Below the pieces are notes generated by a model, which saw only the letters and a program-made list of their open reading frames with translations, ran no database searches and was not told the origin of the DNA. A DNA stretch of 64,000 nucleotides from assembly GCF_004087835.1 (NCBI RefSeq), contig NZ_CP035119.1:2953362-3017361 (forward strand), written 5' to 3'. Each line of letters starts with the position of its first letter. Positions within the stretch are counted from its first letter, which is position 1. Below are positions 34,345 to 43,378 of this stretch, piece after piece. This DNA comes from Halorussus pelagicus (lineage in GTDB: Archaea; Halobacteriota; Halobacteria; Halobacteriales; Haladaptataceae). The translations under genes and the position numbers were made by a program.

Positions 34345-35538
34345 ATGGGAATAAGCCGTCGCTCACTGCTTACCGCCAGTTTTGTTTCATTGGGTGCTTA
34401 TACGTGGACAAACTATTCAATCTCAACTAATCGTAAAGTCCAAGGGCCAAGAAGATGGCGAATGTATGGGCGACTACCAACGCACGTAGCGAGTTACCAG
34501 CAAGGATTCATTCCTACAGAGTCACCATCTTCAGCCCGAACTTTCCAACTAAACGGTGACATCGCAACCTCACCCGTAGCGATCAACAACTACGCCGCCG
34601 TCGGTGATGGTCAAGGAATTGTTATTATCCCACTTGGAGAAGACGACGTAACTAGTCGGTTTACTACTCCTGGGACTGTTGGGGGGACACCGGCTATTGA
34701 CTCCGACCACGTTTACGCTACATCTGACTACAGACACAGCCGAACGAAGCAAGCAGTGGTTTCTGCTATAGATCTCAACGGGGAATTGAAATGGGAAACC
34801 AGTTACGAGTCGAGGTTGGCAACATCACCGACACTTAAAAACAAGACTATTTACGTTCGTTTAGCCGACAGCCATGTTGCACTTGATAAGAGGTCGGGAG
34901 AAACACGCTGGCGACAGCAAAGCTCTGGTGAAATTACTGAGGCCGATTACCTCAACTACATGAATTTTGGACCTGCAGTCAGTGAAGACGTAGTCGTCTT
35001 TCCTGATAGTAGCGGTGTCACTGCAGTCGATAAGAGAGACGGAACAGTGCTTTGGGAGAAGAAATTAACCAAGGTTCGTTCCTGCCCTGTAATAGCAGAC
35101 GAACACGTCTTTGTTTCAGACATCAAGGGAGGAGTGTACTCTCTTGATATTCAAACCGGAGACCAACAATGGGTATGGCAAGGAACCGGTTGCTGGTCGC
35201 CTCCGGCGATCACAAATGATAGAATATATGCAACTGAACAATCAGATGTCGTTGTACTCAATAAACGCTCAGGTGAATTAGAGTGGCGGACAGACGGTCA
35301 CGGCGTACACGGGCCGATTCAATCCGGTATCAGCATCGTTGGTAACACTATCCTTACTAGTTCGTCATCGCTCGGCTTAGTAGCTTTCAAAACAGAAGAA
35401 AATAGGTTTGTAGGAGATTCAAACAGAAAATTATGGTCTATCGGACAAAGTGGATATAATACCCCGATCGCTTCTGGGGAAAACATCTTATTTATCGAGT
35501 ATGGGCAGAACTCCCCCATCCTCCACGTTCTGAAGTAG
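34345..35538 (+). CDS. PQQ-type beta-propeller protein, AT-rich
   Basis: A 397-residue protein with a short Tat-like leader (MGISRRSLLTASFVSLG). The body has several PQQ-like propeller blades, each with a GxxxWxx-type ending: NGELKWETS, SGETRWRQQ, DGTVLWEKK, TGDQQWVWQ and SGELEWRTD. No quinone ligands or Tat lipobox are seen; many such proteins act as scaffold or assembly factors in the envelope. TATTTAC about 30 bases before the ATG suggests a leaderless transcript. AT-rich codon use matches the island. A second, GC-rich propeller gene lies at 48.5 kb. Confidence 0.85.
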   Translation: MGISRRSLLTASFVSLGAYTWTNYSISTNRKVQGPRRWRMYGRLPTHVASYQQGFIPTESPSSARTFQLNGDIATSPVAINNYAAVGDGQGIVIIPLGEDDVTSRFTTPGTVGGTPAIDSDHVYATSDYRHSRTKQAVVSAIDLNGELKWETSYESRLATSPTLKNKTIYVRLADSHVALDKRSGETRWRQQSSGEITEADYLNYMNFGPAVSEDVVVFPDSSGVTAVDKRDGTVLWEKKLTKVRSCPVIADEHVFVSDIKGGVYSLDIQTGDQQWVWQGTGCWSPPAITNDRIYATEQSDVVVLNKRSGELEWRTDGHGVHGPIQSGISIVGNTILTSSSSLGLVAFKTEENRFVGDSNRKLWSIGQSGYNTPIASGENILFIEYGQNSPILHVLK

Positions 35539-35608
35539 GAATATTTGGCCTCGTAACTTTGCCATGCCCGCCACTCATTTCACCGATGGGAGTGTAGTCC
35601 TCCGAAAG

Positions 35609-36001
35609 ATGTCCGACCGCGACACAGCCACGTTCGAGATGACCCGCAACGAGGCCCGCGTGGTCATCGCCGCGCTCTCCGACGAGGAAATGACCGCTTC
35701 GGACGACCGAGGAATGGTTCTCCAGAACGTCCAAGACCACCTCGCGGCCGAGTTCGACTTCGACGAACACCGAGGCGACGAGTTGGGCGAGACGGCCGCC
35801 GGGGACGACGCGGGATGGCTCGACAACGACTCCATCTTCGGCGGCAACGACCCCGACGACACCGCGAGCGTCGAACTCTCGCGCGCCGAGGCCGACGCCG
35901 TGACCGACGCGCTCGCCGGGTTCGAGTTGGACGAGAGCCACAAGAATGCCGGGACCGCCGAGAACGTGCGCGAGCGAATCGCCGACTCCTTGGAGTCGTG
36001 A
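35609..36001 (+). CDS. acidic haloarchaeal hypothetical protein
   Basis: A 130-residue soluble protein starting at MSDRDTATFEMTRNE (an upstream in-frame Met at 35564 lies in AT-rich sequence and is rejected). It has two similar halves: TATFEMTRNEARVVIAALSDEE and TASVELSRAEADAVTDALAGFE, each followed by an amphipathic helix, so it looks like an internal duplication of a small beta-alpha unit. No Cys, no known domain. It returns to GC-rich codon use, so the AT-rich island ends here. Confidence 0.7.
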   Translation: MSDRDTATFEMTRNEARVVIAALSDEEMTASDDRGMVLQNVQDHLAAEFDFDEHRGDELGETAAGDDAGWLDNDSIFGGNDPDDTASVELSRAEADAVTDALAGFELDESHKNAGTAENVRERIADSLES

Positions 36002-36002
36002 G

Positions 36003-36704
36003 TCAGAACGGAATCGCGGCCGTAATAACGCCGGAGGCGGCACCGACGACCGTCTCCCACGCCGAGAATCCCGTGAAGATGGCCTGTGCGGTGTCGAGAC
36101 CGAAAAACAGGAACAGCGCCGCCCCGGCGTAGTGGGCCTTCCGCACGTCGAACTTGTGGGAGAACTTGTGGAAGAAGAAGGCGTTGGCGAGGCTGACCGG
36201 GATGATGGCCAGCATCTCGCCCGCCCAGATGGCCGAACTCGCCCCGTACTGGGCCGCGAGACCGATGGTGACAAGTTGGGTCTTGTCGCCGAACTCGCCC
36301 GCCGCCATCATCACGAAGATGGGCAGAAAGCCGCCGAAGGCGTTCGGAACCTCGCGGCCGAACAGCGACACGTCGAGTTCGCTCGACTCCAGCGTGCCGC
36401 CGTCGGTCTCGGCCGCGGGGTCGCCGCGCTCGGGGACCGACCGGTAGAGCAGGACCGCGAAGACGAGGAAGAGGACCGCAGTGAACGCGTCGAGGTAGAC
36501 CTGCGGAAGCGCGCCCTTCAGCGCGCTCCCGAACCAGATTTCCAGGGCGGTCCATCCGGCGAACGCGCTCCCGGCGGCCGCCACGACGACCCACGGATTG
36601 TACCGGGTCGAGAGACCCGCGATGATGAACTGGACCTTCTCGCCAGGAAGCACGGCGAGTTGGGCCGTGAACGCCACGACGAGGATTTCGAACCAACCGG
36701 TCAT
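36003..36704 (-). CDS. Gdt1/TMEM165-family (UPF0016) cation transporter
   Basis: A 233-residue membrane protein with two homologous halves of three helices each. The family motif appears as LPGEKVQF (residues 19-26, a variant first copy) and EFGDKTQL (137-144, canonical second copy), joined by a hydrophilic linker. Members export Mn2+ or Ca2+ from the cytoplasm; the bacterial Mn exporters MneA and Mnx belong here. A TTAGAC/GTCTAA palindrome lies 81 bases upstream, in keeping with control by a manganese- or iron-responsive DtxR-type regulator. The gene overlaps nothing; its stop is one base from the preceding gene's stop on the other strand. Confidence 0.85.
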   Translation of the reverse strand: MTGWFEILVVAFTAQLAVLPGEKVQFIIAGLSTRYNPWVVVAAAGSAFAGWTALEIWFGSALKGALPQVYLDAFTAVLFLVFAVLLYRSVPERGDPAAETDGGTLESSELDVSLFGREVPNAFGGFLPIFVMMAAGEFGDKTQLVTIGLAAQYGASSAIWAGEMLAIIPVSLANAFFFHKFSHKFDVRKAHYAGAALFLFFGLDTAQAIFTGFSAWETVVGAASGVITAAIPF

Positions 36705-36784
36705 CGACCCGTCACCTCTGTGTTCCGAGTCGGCGTCACTATCCGCGGTGCGAGCGTGTGGGGAGAGGACATCGTTACCAAAGA

Positions 36785-36798
36785 TTAGACCCGTCTAA
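36785..36798. promoter_or_regulatory. DtxR-type palindrome upstream of the cation transporter
   Basis: TTAGACCCGTCTAA has perfect 6-base arms around CC. Read on the minus strand it lies just after a TATTTTAG TATA-like element and before the transporter gene, the typical place for a repressor site. The regulator is inferred from motif and target type. Confidence 0.5.
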
Positions 36799-36901
36799 AC
36801 TAAAATACCTTTCCTTCTAATCACTCGCGTCGGTCGAGGCTCACCACTGGTCGTTCCAACGGAGGAGAGCGCCGTAACCGACAGAAGCGACCCAGTCGCG
36901 G

Positions 36902-37615
36902 CTACCGATTCCGACTGCTTTCGAGATAGAGATGACCGAGCGCGAGACCGAACACTGGGAGCAGTACGGCCGACAGTCCTGCCGAGACCAGTCCCCCGGC
37001 GAGCGGGCCGACGACGCCCACCGCGTAGTTCGAGACGCCGAGGGCCGCGGCGTAGACGAGACTGACGCCCAGTAGTTTGAATACGTTCCCGCTACTCGCT
37101 CGCCATCCCGCCTTCAGACTGGCGAACGGTCCCTTCCCGTCGATGACGCAGGCCGGGTACGCCAGCACGAGACGGTGGAACAGATAGATACCGGGCAGAA
37201 AGAGCACGAGGAGACCGAGAGTGGTCAGAATCCACATCGGAATGGCCGCGGCGATAAGCGCCGGAACGCGCTTGGCGACCGCGACGATATGGTCCCGAAT
37301 CGGTCGCTTCCGGTTCGCTACCGCGTCCTCGGCGCTGGTGTACGCGACGCCCCAGACGACCGGGATGGCGAGGACGTAGACGAGAAAGAGCGGCCACACC
37401 CAAGCGTCGAACTCGGGCATCTCTGTTATCGCCGTCGGCGAGACGCCGAAGCTGACGACGACCGAAAGCAGGGAGACGAGGAGGGCGAAGCCGACGAGTT
37501 CGAGGCGGTCGGTGAGCGCTTCCCACGACCACCGGAACGTGTCCCCGACGCCGAGCGTGCGGACGTGGACGCTATCGGTCGGTTCGACCGAATCGCGGCG
37601 TTGGTCGGTTTCCAT
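36902..37615 (-). CDS. membrane protein, DUF7847-like
   Basis: A 237-residue protein with five or six membrane segments (about 40-58, 72-90, 118-145, 155-170, 188-205 and 213-230) and a polar N-terminal 30 residues. Blocks such as GDTFRWSWEALTDRLEL and FHRLVLAYPACVIDGKGPFASLKAG in shortened form match a haloarchaeal DUF7847/YciC-like family. Two other genes in the window (45987 and 49729) encode similar proteins with the same tail pattern. Function unknown. Confidence 0.75.
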   Translation of the reverse strand: METDQRRDSVEPTDSVHVRTLGVGDTFRWSWEALTDRLELVGFALLVSLLSVVVSFGVSPTAITEMPEFDAWVWPLFLVYVLAIPVVWGVAYTSAEDAVANRKRPIRDHIVAVAKRVPALIAAAIPMWILTTLGLLVLFLPGIYLFHRLVLAYPACVIDGKGPFASLKAGWRASSGNVFKLLGVSLVYAAALGVSNYAVGVVGPLAGGLVSAGLSAVLLPVFGLALGHLYLESSRNR

Positions 37616-37836
37616 TGTCGTTCGATTAACAGACGTTTGATATAAATGTCCGGATAGTGCCCCGGTTTGGGGTTCGCCGAGAGCGCGGCCCTCAAGCGAT
37701 TAGCTCGGCGAATCGGCGCCGATGGTCTGGGGAGTCGTCGCGGCCGCCACTTTCCCAGGGCGACCCGACGCCAGTCACCGACTTCACACGCGCGCAGACG
37801 GGGAGACTTATCGGCCGCGAGGTAGATGGAACGGGC

Positions 37837-38301
37837 ATGGAAGTTCTGAATCCGCGCGTCCGCCTCGCGTGGGGCGTCGGCGCAGTCGTGACCGCAGTCG
37901 TCGTCGGCGTTCTCGCGGCCGTGGTGAGCAGATTCACGCTCGGTCCCGGCGTTACGGTCGGACTGGCCGTCGCCCTCGGGGCGCTCGCGCTCGGTCTCGC
38001 GTTCGTCGTGTTGCGGTATCGTAGCTGGCGCTTCGAGGTACGCGAGGACGACCTCTACCTCGAACGTGGCGTCCTGACGCGGATCAACACCGTCGTCCCG
38101 TTCGTCCGCGTCCAGCACGTCGATACCCAGCGCGGGCCGGTCGAACGCGCGCTCGGCCTGTCGAGCGTCGTGGTCTACACCGCTGGCTCCCGCGGGGCCG
38201 ACGTGTCGATTCCCGGCCTGACGCCCGAGCGGGCCGACGACCTGCAAGAACAGCTTCGTCGCCTCGCCATCGAGAGCGAGCGCGAGACCGACGCCGTATG
38301 A
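37837..38301 (+). CDS. YdbS-like bacterial PH-domain membrane protein
   Basis: A 154-residue protein starting at MEVLNPRVRLAW (an open frame extends 60 codons upstream but reads through non-conserved sequence). Two membrane helices (about 11-30 and 34-51) precede a bPH2 domain: WRFEVREDDLYLERGVL, RVQHVDTQRGPVERALGL, and SRGADVSIPGLTPERAD. It overlaps the next gene by four bases (ATGA), forming the YdbS-YdbT pair. In Bacillus the pair is tied to resistance to amyloliquecidin; archaeal role unknown. Confidence 0.88.
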   Translation: MEVLNPRVRLAWGVGAVVTAVVVGVLAAVVSRFTLGPGVTVGLAVALGALALGLAFVVLRYRSWRFEVREDDLYLERGVLTRINTVVPFVRVQHVDTQRGPVERALGLSSVVVYTAGSRGADVSIPGLTPERADDLQEQLRRLAIESERETDAV

Positions 38302-39806
38302 AGCTCCATCCTCTGTCGATTCCCTACCGGGCGGCCTCCCGCGGGCTGAGTCTGGGGCTGATGCTGTTTTTCCTCGGCCAGTCGCTCTCGGGGTCCGACG
38401 TACTCCCGTTCCCGCTGGCGGGTCCGGTGCTGGTCGTCCTCGCGGCGCTCGGCGTCGTCGGCGCGGCGGCGTGGCAGGTCGCCTACTACCGCCGGTTCGA
38501 GTATCGACTCACCGGCGACGGTCTCGAAATCGCGTCGGGCGTGGTCTCCCGGCGTAACCGCGAGATTCCGCTCGGGCGCATCCAGAACGTGGACATCTCG
38601 CGCAACGTGATTCAGCGCGCGCTCGGCGTCGCGGTCATCGACATCGAGACGGCGGGCGGCGGCGCGACGGAGGCCAGCCTCCGGTACGTCGGCTACGACG
38701 AGGCCAAGCGCGTCCAGCGCCAGATTCAGCGCCTGAAGCGCGGCGAGGAGGCCGCCGAAGACGAGACCGAACCCGGCGAGCGAGCCAGTCCCGAGGAGCG
38801 CGAGACGGTCCTCTTCGAGCTTCAGACCGACGAACTCGCCCTGCTCAGTGTCCTCTCCTTTGACTTCCGGTATCTCTCGCTATTGGCGTTCGGTCCGGCC
38901 GCGCTCCCGTTCGTGCCGGGCGTCGCGGAACTGGCGTTCGTCGGCGGACTCGTGCTGGTCGCGCTTCTCGTGGCCGCGCTCTGGGCGCTGAGCGCCGCGA
39001 CGACGTTCGCGCGCTACTACGGGTTCCGACTGACTCGCCTCGGCGACGAACTCCGGTACGAGCGCGGCCTGCTCCAACGCTACGACGGGTCGATTCCGCT
39101 CGGGAAAGTGCAGGCGCTCACGCTTGACGCCAACGTCCTGATGCGACGATTCGACTACACCACGCTCGCGGTCGAGACGGCGGGCTACGGGCCGGGACAG
39201 ACGCCCTCCGGCGGGTCGGAGGCCGCGGTGCCGCTGGCGACCCGCGAGCGCGTGCTTCGCCTCGCGCGCGAGGTCGAGGAGTTCGAGGTGCCGGAGTTCT
39301 CCCGGCCGCCGAAGCGCGCACGGACTCGGTACGCCGCCCGGTACGCACTCGTCCTCGCGGGACTCGCCGGAGTGCTGTACGCCTTAGAGGTCGCCGTCAC
39401 ACCGCCCGCGCCGATTCCGGTCCCGCTGGCGGCGATTCCGCTCGCGTTCCTCGTCGTCGTCCCCGTCGCGGCGCACTTGAAGTGGCGAAACCGGGGCTAC
39501 GCAGTGGGCGAGGACCACACCCTCACGCGAAACGGGTTCTGGAGCCAGACGACGAAGGTGGTGCCGTACTACCGCGTCCAGACCGTGATTCAGAGCCAGA
39601 CCGTCTTCCAGCGACGGCGACAGTTGGCGAGCGTGGTCATCGACACCGCGAGTTCCGCGGGCGGCGCGGCCGCCGCGGTGGACGTGGACGCCGAGACGGC
39701 GGCGGAGTTGCGCGAGACTGTCGGCGAGAAGTTGCAGGCGAGTCTGGCGGCGCGGCGCGGCGAGACCGACCGGGAGTCAGACCTCGACTCCTCGCGTCGA
39801 GACTGA
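38298..39806 (+). CDS. YdbT-like protein with tandem bPH2 domains
   Basis: A 502-residue membrane protein with three bPH2 domains, each led by two hydrophobic helices. The shared pattern is RLTGDGLEIASGVVSR/IPLGRIQNVDI (about 70-95), LTRLGDELRYERG/IPLGKVQALTLD (about 240-270), and VGEDHTLTRNGFW/VVPYYRVQTVIQ (about 395-425). Matches the YdbT family, partner of YdbS. Tail is Asp/Arg/Ser-rich. Overlaps the preceding gene, so both are made together and likely form one complex. Confidence 0.88.
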   Translation: MKLHPLSIPYRAASRGLSLGLMLFFLGQSLSGSDVLPFPLAGPVLVVLAALGVVGAAAWQVAYYRRFEYRLTGDGLEIASGVVSRRNREIPLGRIQNVDISRNVIQRALGVAVIDIETAGGGATEASLRYVGYDEAKRVQRQIQRLKRGEEAAEDETEPGERASPEERETVLFELQTDELALLSVLSFDFRYLSLLAFGPAALPFVPGVAELAFVGGLVLVALLVAALWALSAATTFARYYGFRLTRLGDELRYERGLLQRYDGSIPLGKVQALTLDANVLMRRFDYTTLAVETAGYGPGQTPSGGSEAAVPLATRERVLRLAREVEEFEVPEFSRPPKRARTRYAARYALVLAGLAGVLYALEVAVTPPAPIPVPLAAIPLAFLVVVPVAAHLKWRNRGYAVGEDHTLTRNGFWSQTTKVVPYYRVQTVIQSQTVFQRRRQLASVVIDTASSAGGAAAAVDVDAETAAELRETVGEKLQASLAARRGETDRESDLDSSRRD

Positions 39807-39810
39807 ACGG

Positions 39811-39816
39811 TTTTTT
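39811..39816 (+). terminator. T-run after the PH-domain operon
   Basis: A T6 run directly follows the stop codon of the YdbT-like gene and precedes gatE. It could end the PH-domain transcript; no strong hairpin is present. Confidence 0.3.
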
Positions 39817-39842
39817 ACCCCTCGCGGTCCCAGTGGCGAGTA

Positions 39843-41714
39843 ATGACTGACCACGATTACGAGGACCTCGGCCTCGTCGCAGGACTGGAGATTCACCAGC
39901 AACTCGACACCGAGACCAAACTGTTCTGTAACTGTCCGACCGAACTCCGGGAACCAGAAGACGCCGAGCGCGAGTTCACGCGCTTCCTCCACCCGACCAA
40001 GAGCGAACTGGGCGAACTGGACGAGGCCGCCCTCGAAGAGAGTCAGGTCGAGCGCGAGTTCGAGTATCTGGCCTACGACACGACCTGTCTGGTCGAGGAG
40101 GACGACGAACCGCCCCACCGACTCGACGAACAGGCCCAGTCGGTCGTCCTCGAAATCGCGCAACTGCTGGACATGGACGTGGTTGACCAAGCCAACGTCA
40201 TGCGGAAGATGGTCGTGGACGGGTCGAACACCTCCGGCTTCCAGCGCTCGACGCTGATAGCCACCGAGGGCGAGATTTCGACCAGCGACGGGCCGGTCGG
40301 CGTCGAGGACCTGATGCTCGAAGAGGAGTCGGCCCAGCGCGTCGAGGAGACCGACGACGGCGTGCGCTACAGCCTGGACAGACTCGGCATCCCGCTGGTG
40401 GAAATCGGCACCAAGCCTGACATTCGGTCGCCCGAGCAGGCCCGCGAGGCCGCCGAGACCATCGGCATGCTCCTGCGCTCGACGGGCAAGGTCAAGCGCG
40501 GACTGGGCACCATCCGCCAAGACGTGAACATCTCCATCGCGGAGGGCGCGCGCGTCGAGGTCAAGGGCGTCCAGAGCCTCGACGACATCGACGACCTCGT
40601 GGAAAACGAGGTCCACCGGCAGGTCCGCCTGCTCGAAATCAAGGACGAGCTTCACGAGCGCGACGCCTCGGTCGGCGACGTGGTAGACGTGACCGACACC
40701 TTCGCGGACACCGACTCGGGCGTCATCCGCGGCGCGCTCGACTCCGGCGGGAAGGTCACGGCGGTCCCGCTGTACGGCTTCGACGGACTGGTCGGCGCGG
40801 AGATTCAACCCGACCGCCGCCTCGGGACGGAACTGTCCGACCACGCCAAGCGCCACGGCGCGGGCGGCATCTTCCACACCGACGAACTCCCGGCCTACGG
40901 CGTGACCGAGGAAGAGGTCGCGGCCCTGCGCGAGGCGGTCGGCGCGAGCGAGGACGACGCGGTGGCCATCGTCGCCGCGGACCCCGAGACCGCCGACCTC
41001 GCAATCGAGGCCGCGGCCGAGCGCGCCGAGACGGCCTTCGAGGGCGTCCCCGAGGAGACCCGCGGCGCGAACGAGGACGGCACGACCGGCTACCTCCGAC
41101 CCCTGCCGGGCGCGGCCCGGATGTATCCCGAGACCGACGTGCCGCCGGTCGAACCCGACCCGAGCGAGGTCGAGACGCCCGAACTCCTGACCGAGAAGGT
41201 CGAGCGCTATCAGGACGAGTACGACCTCGGCGCGACGCTGGCCGAGCAGGTCGCCTACGGCGAGCGCATGCCGCTGTTCGAGCGCGCCGTCGAGCAGTTG
41301 GGCGCGGACCCGACTCTCGCGGCCCAGACCGTCGAGAGTACGGTCACGGAACTCCGGCGCGACGGCGTGCCAGTCGAGAACCTGACCGCGGACCACTTCC
41401 TCGGGACGCTCGAAGCCGTCGCCGACGGCGAGACCGCGAAGGGCAACGTCGGCGAGGTGCTGACGGCGCTCGCGGAGAGTCCGGACCTCACCCCGGTGGA
41501 GGCCATCGAGCAGGAAGGTCTCGGCAGTGCGGGTGAGGACGAGGTGCGCGAGGCCATCGTCAGCGTCGTCGAGCGCAACGCGGAGCAGGTCGAAGAAGAA
41601 GGCATGCAGGCGTTCTCCGGCCTGATGGGCGAGGCGATGGGCGCGCTCGGCGGGAAAGCTGACGGTGACACGGTGAGCGAACTGCTCCGCGAGGAGATTC
41701 AGAAACGGGCGTAG
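39843..41714 (+). CDS. gatE: Glu-tRNA(Gln) amidotransferase subunit E
   Basis: A 623-residue subunit of the archaeal GatDE enzyme, which makes Gln-tRNA(Gln) from Glu-tRNA(Gln). The GatB-type cradle begins GLVAGLEIHQQLDTETKLFC, and later carries the Cys pair in FCNCPTELR, KPDIRSPEQAREAA, GLGTIRQDVNISI and a C-terminal YqeY-like tail from about 450. The GAD insertion expected of GatE (about 270-420) is present, so it is GatE and not GatB. Length is normal. GatD is not in the window. Confidence 0.95.
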   Translation: MTDHDYEDLGLVAGLEIHQQLDTETKLFCNCPTELREPEDAEREFTRFLHPTKSELGELDEAALEESQVEREFEYLAYDTTCLVEEDDEPPHRLDEQAQSVVLEIAQLLDMDVVDQANVMRKMVVDGSNTSGFQRSTLIATEGEISTSDGPVGVEDLMLEEESAQRVEETDDGVRYSLDRLGIPLVEIGTKPDIRSPEQAREAAETIGMLLRSTGKVKRGLGTIRQDVNISIAEGARVEVKGVQSLDDIDDLVENEVHRQVRLLEIKDELHERDASVGDVVDVTDTFADTDSGVIRGALDSGGKVTAVPLYGFDGLVGAEIQPDRRLGTELSDHAKRHGAGGIFHTDELPAYGVTEEEVAALREAVGASEDDAVAIVAADPETADLAIEAAAERAETAFEGVPEETRGANEDGTTGYLRPLPGAARMYPETDVPPVEPDPSEVETPELLTEKVERYQDEYDLGATLAEQVAYGERMPLFERAVEQLGADPTLAAQTVESTVTELRRDGVPVENLTADHFLGTLEAVADGETAKGNVGEVLTALAESPDLTPVEAIEQEGLGSAGEDEVREAIVSVVERNAEQVEEEGMQAFSGLMGEAMGALGGKADGDTVSELLREEIQKRA

Positions 41715-41748
41715 AACACTCACTAATCGTCTTTTCGACGTTTTTGCG

Positions 41749-43245
41749 CTACGACGCTTCTTCGTCCAGTCGCTCCACGGACTCCTCGATGCGCTCGATG
41801 CGCTCGACCTGTTCGTCGGTGGCCTCCGAGACCTCCGCGACCTCTCGGGCGATGTTGTTGGCGTGGCGGGAGACTTCATCAACCATCGCCGAGACCTGTT
41901 CGGCCGCGACGGCCTGCTCGTCGGTAGCTTCGGCGACCTCGCCGATGCCGTGGACGGTCTCCTCGACAGCTTCCACGATGTCCTGTAGGGTCTCTAGCGA
42001 GGACTCGACGTTATCGACGCCCGACTGGATGCGCCGCTCGGTCCGATCCAAACTCTCGACGGTGTCGTCGGTCTTGTCCTGAATCTCGCCGACCATCGCC
42101 TCGATTTCGCTCGCCTGCTCTTTGGACTGCTCGGCGAGGTTCTTGACTTCCTCGGCGACGACCGCGAAGCCGTCCCCGGCCTCGCCCGCGCGAGCGGCCT
42201 CGATAGAGGCGTTGAGCGCGAGCAGATTGGTCTGTTCGGCGATGTCGTCGATGACCTCGACCACCTCGTCGATCTCCGCGACGGTCTGTTGCAGGTCGGC
42301 CATGTCGCCGGTCACGTCGGCGCGCGCGTCGTCGATGTCGGCCATCGCGTCCATCGCGTCGCTTGCGGTCTGTTGGCCCTCGGTGGCGAGTTCCTTGGCC
42401 TGTCTGCTGGTCTGTTCGACCTGCTCGGCGCTGGCCGCGACCTCTTCGACCGTCGCGCTCATATTCTCGGTCTCCTCGGCGATGTCGTCCACGTCGCTGG
42501 CCTGCTCGCGGGTCAGGTCGTGGATTTCGTCGGCGCTCTCGGCCACGCCCGCCGCCGAGTCCGAGAGGTCGTCGAGCGAACTCTCCACGTCCTCGGAAAT
42601 CGTCTCCTGAAGGTGGACCAGTCGGCTGTTGGTCTCCTGAATCTGCTCGTTGTAGGAGTGGATATAGGTGTCCGAGACGACCTGCATGTCGAGGTTTACG
42701 ATGCGAAACAGCGACAGAATCTCTTCGATGCCCTCGGAGAACTCCTCGCGGACGACGGCGGTCGCCTCCTCGTCCATGCGCTCGGTAGTGCGTTCGACGA
42801 CGCGCTCGCCGATTCGGGGCAGGAGCATATTGAAATAGAGCGCGTACGCCCCGAGATAGTGTTTCATCGGCATGTCCAGCATATCGTGAATCTTGCCGAT
42901 GCGGGCGCGGTTCTCGAAGTAATCGCGGTCGTACTCGCCGTCGGCCAGCGACACCAGATATTCGGCCTGCGTCTGCTTGAGTTGCTCGACCGTCCGTGTC
43001 GAGCGGTCGAGAACCGCCGTGGTCTCCTCGTAGTCGGTCAGATGGTCGTAAAACTCCTCGACCGCGTCGTCGGCGACCGACTCGAAGAGATCGCCCATCT
43101 CGGTCAGCCGGTCGGCGTCGTCCGGACCGAAGCCGGTGAAATCCTTGCGCCACCGGATTTCCTCCTCGTCGATGTCGAGAGACGCCAACAGCGAGTCGCC
43201 GTCGATTTGGCTCGCCAACCGGTCGTCGGAAGCTGCGGTCTCCAT
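41749..43245 (-). CDS. hemAT: HemAT-type globin-coupled transducer
   Basis: A 498-residue soluble taxis sensor starting at METAASDDRL (a GTG two codons earlier is possible). Residues 25-185 form a sensor globin with proximal heme His120 in RIGKIHDMLDMP. Residues 200-480 are a methyl-accepting coiled-coil with the signalling tip NLLALNASIEAARAGE near 345. No membrane segment. HemAT binds O2 and signals aerotaxis through CheA/CheW. No che genes are in the window. Length matches HemAT from Halobacterium. Confidence 0.93.
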   Translation of the reverse strand: METAASDDRLASQIDGDSLLASLDIDEEEIRWRKDFTGFGPDDADRLTEMGDLFESVADDAVEEFYDHLTDYEETTAVLDRSTRTVEQLKQTQAEYLVSLADGEYDRDYFENRARIGKIHDMLDMPMKHYLGAYALYFNMLLPRIGERVVERTTERMDEEATAVVREEFSEGIEEILSLFRIVNLDMQVVSDTYIHSYNEQIQETNSRLVHLQETISEDVESSLDDLSDSAAGVAESADEIHDLTREQASDVDDIAEETENMSATVEEVAASAEQVEQTSRQAKELATEGQQTASDAMDAMADIDDARADVTGDMADLQQTVAEIDEVVEVIDDIAEQTNLLALNASIEAARAGEAGDGFAVVAEEVKNLAEQSKEQASEIEAMVGEIQDKTDDTVESLDRTERRIQSGVDNVESSLETLQDIVEAVEETVHGIGEVAEATDEQAVAAEQVSAMVDEVSRHANNIAREVAEVSEATDEQVERIERIEESVERLDEEAS

Positions 43246-43378
43246 GTTCACTTTGACCGCACCCCCGTGACTTAATCGCTCCGTAAATTATCAGGACTGA
43301 AAAATGACCGACAAAACGTGTTGGGGGATTCTCGGGTGGCCGAACCGGGTCGGACCATCCGTCACTCGGTCGTCGGAC

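Noticed and set aside
39777..41882. 701-codon minus-strand frame opposite gatE
   Set aside because: Shadow of the GatE reading frame; no known domain, while the plus strand encodes a complete GatE.
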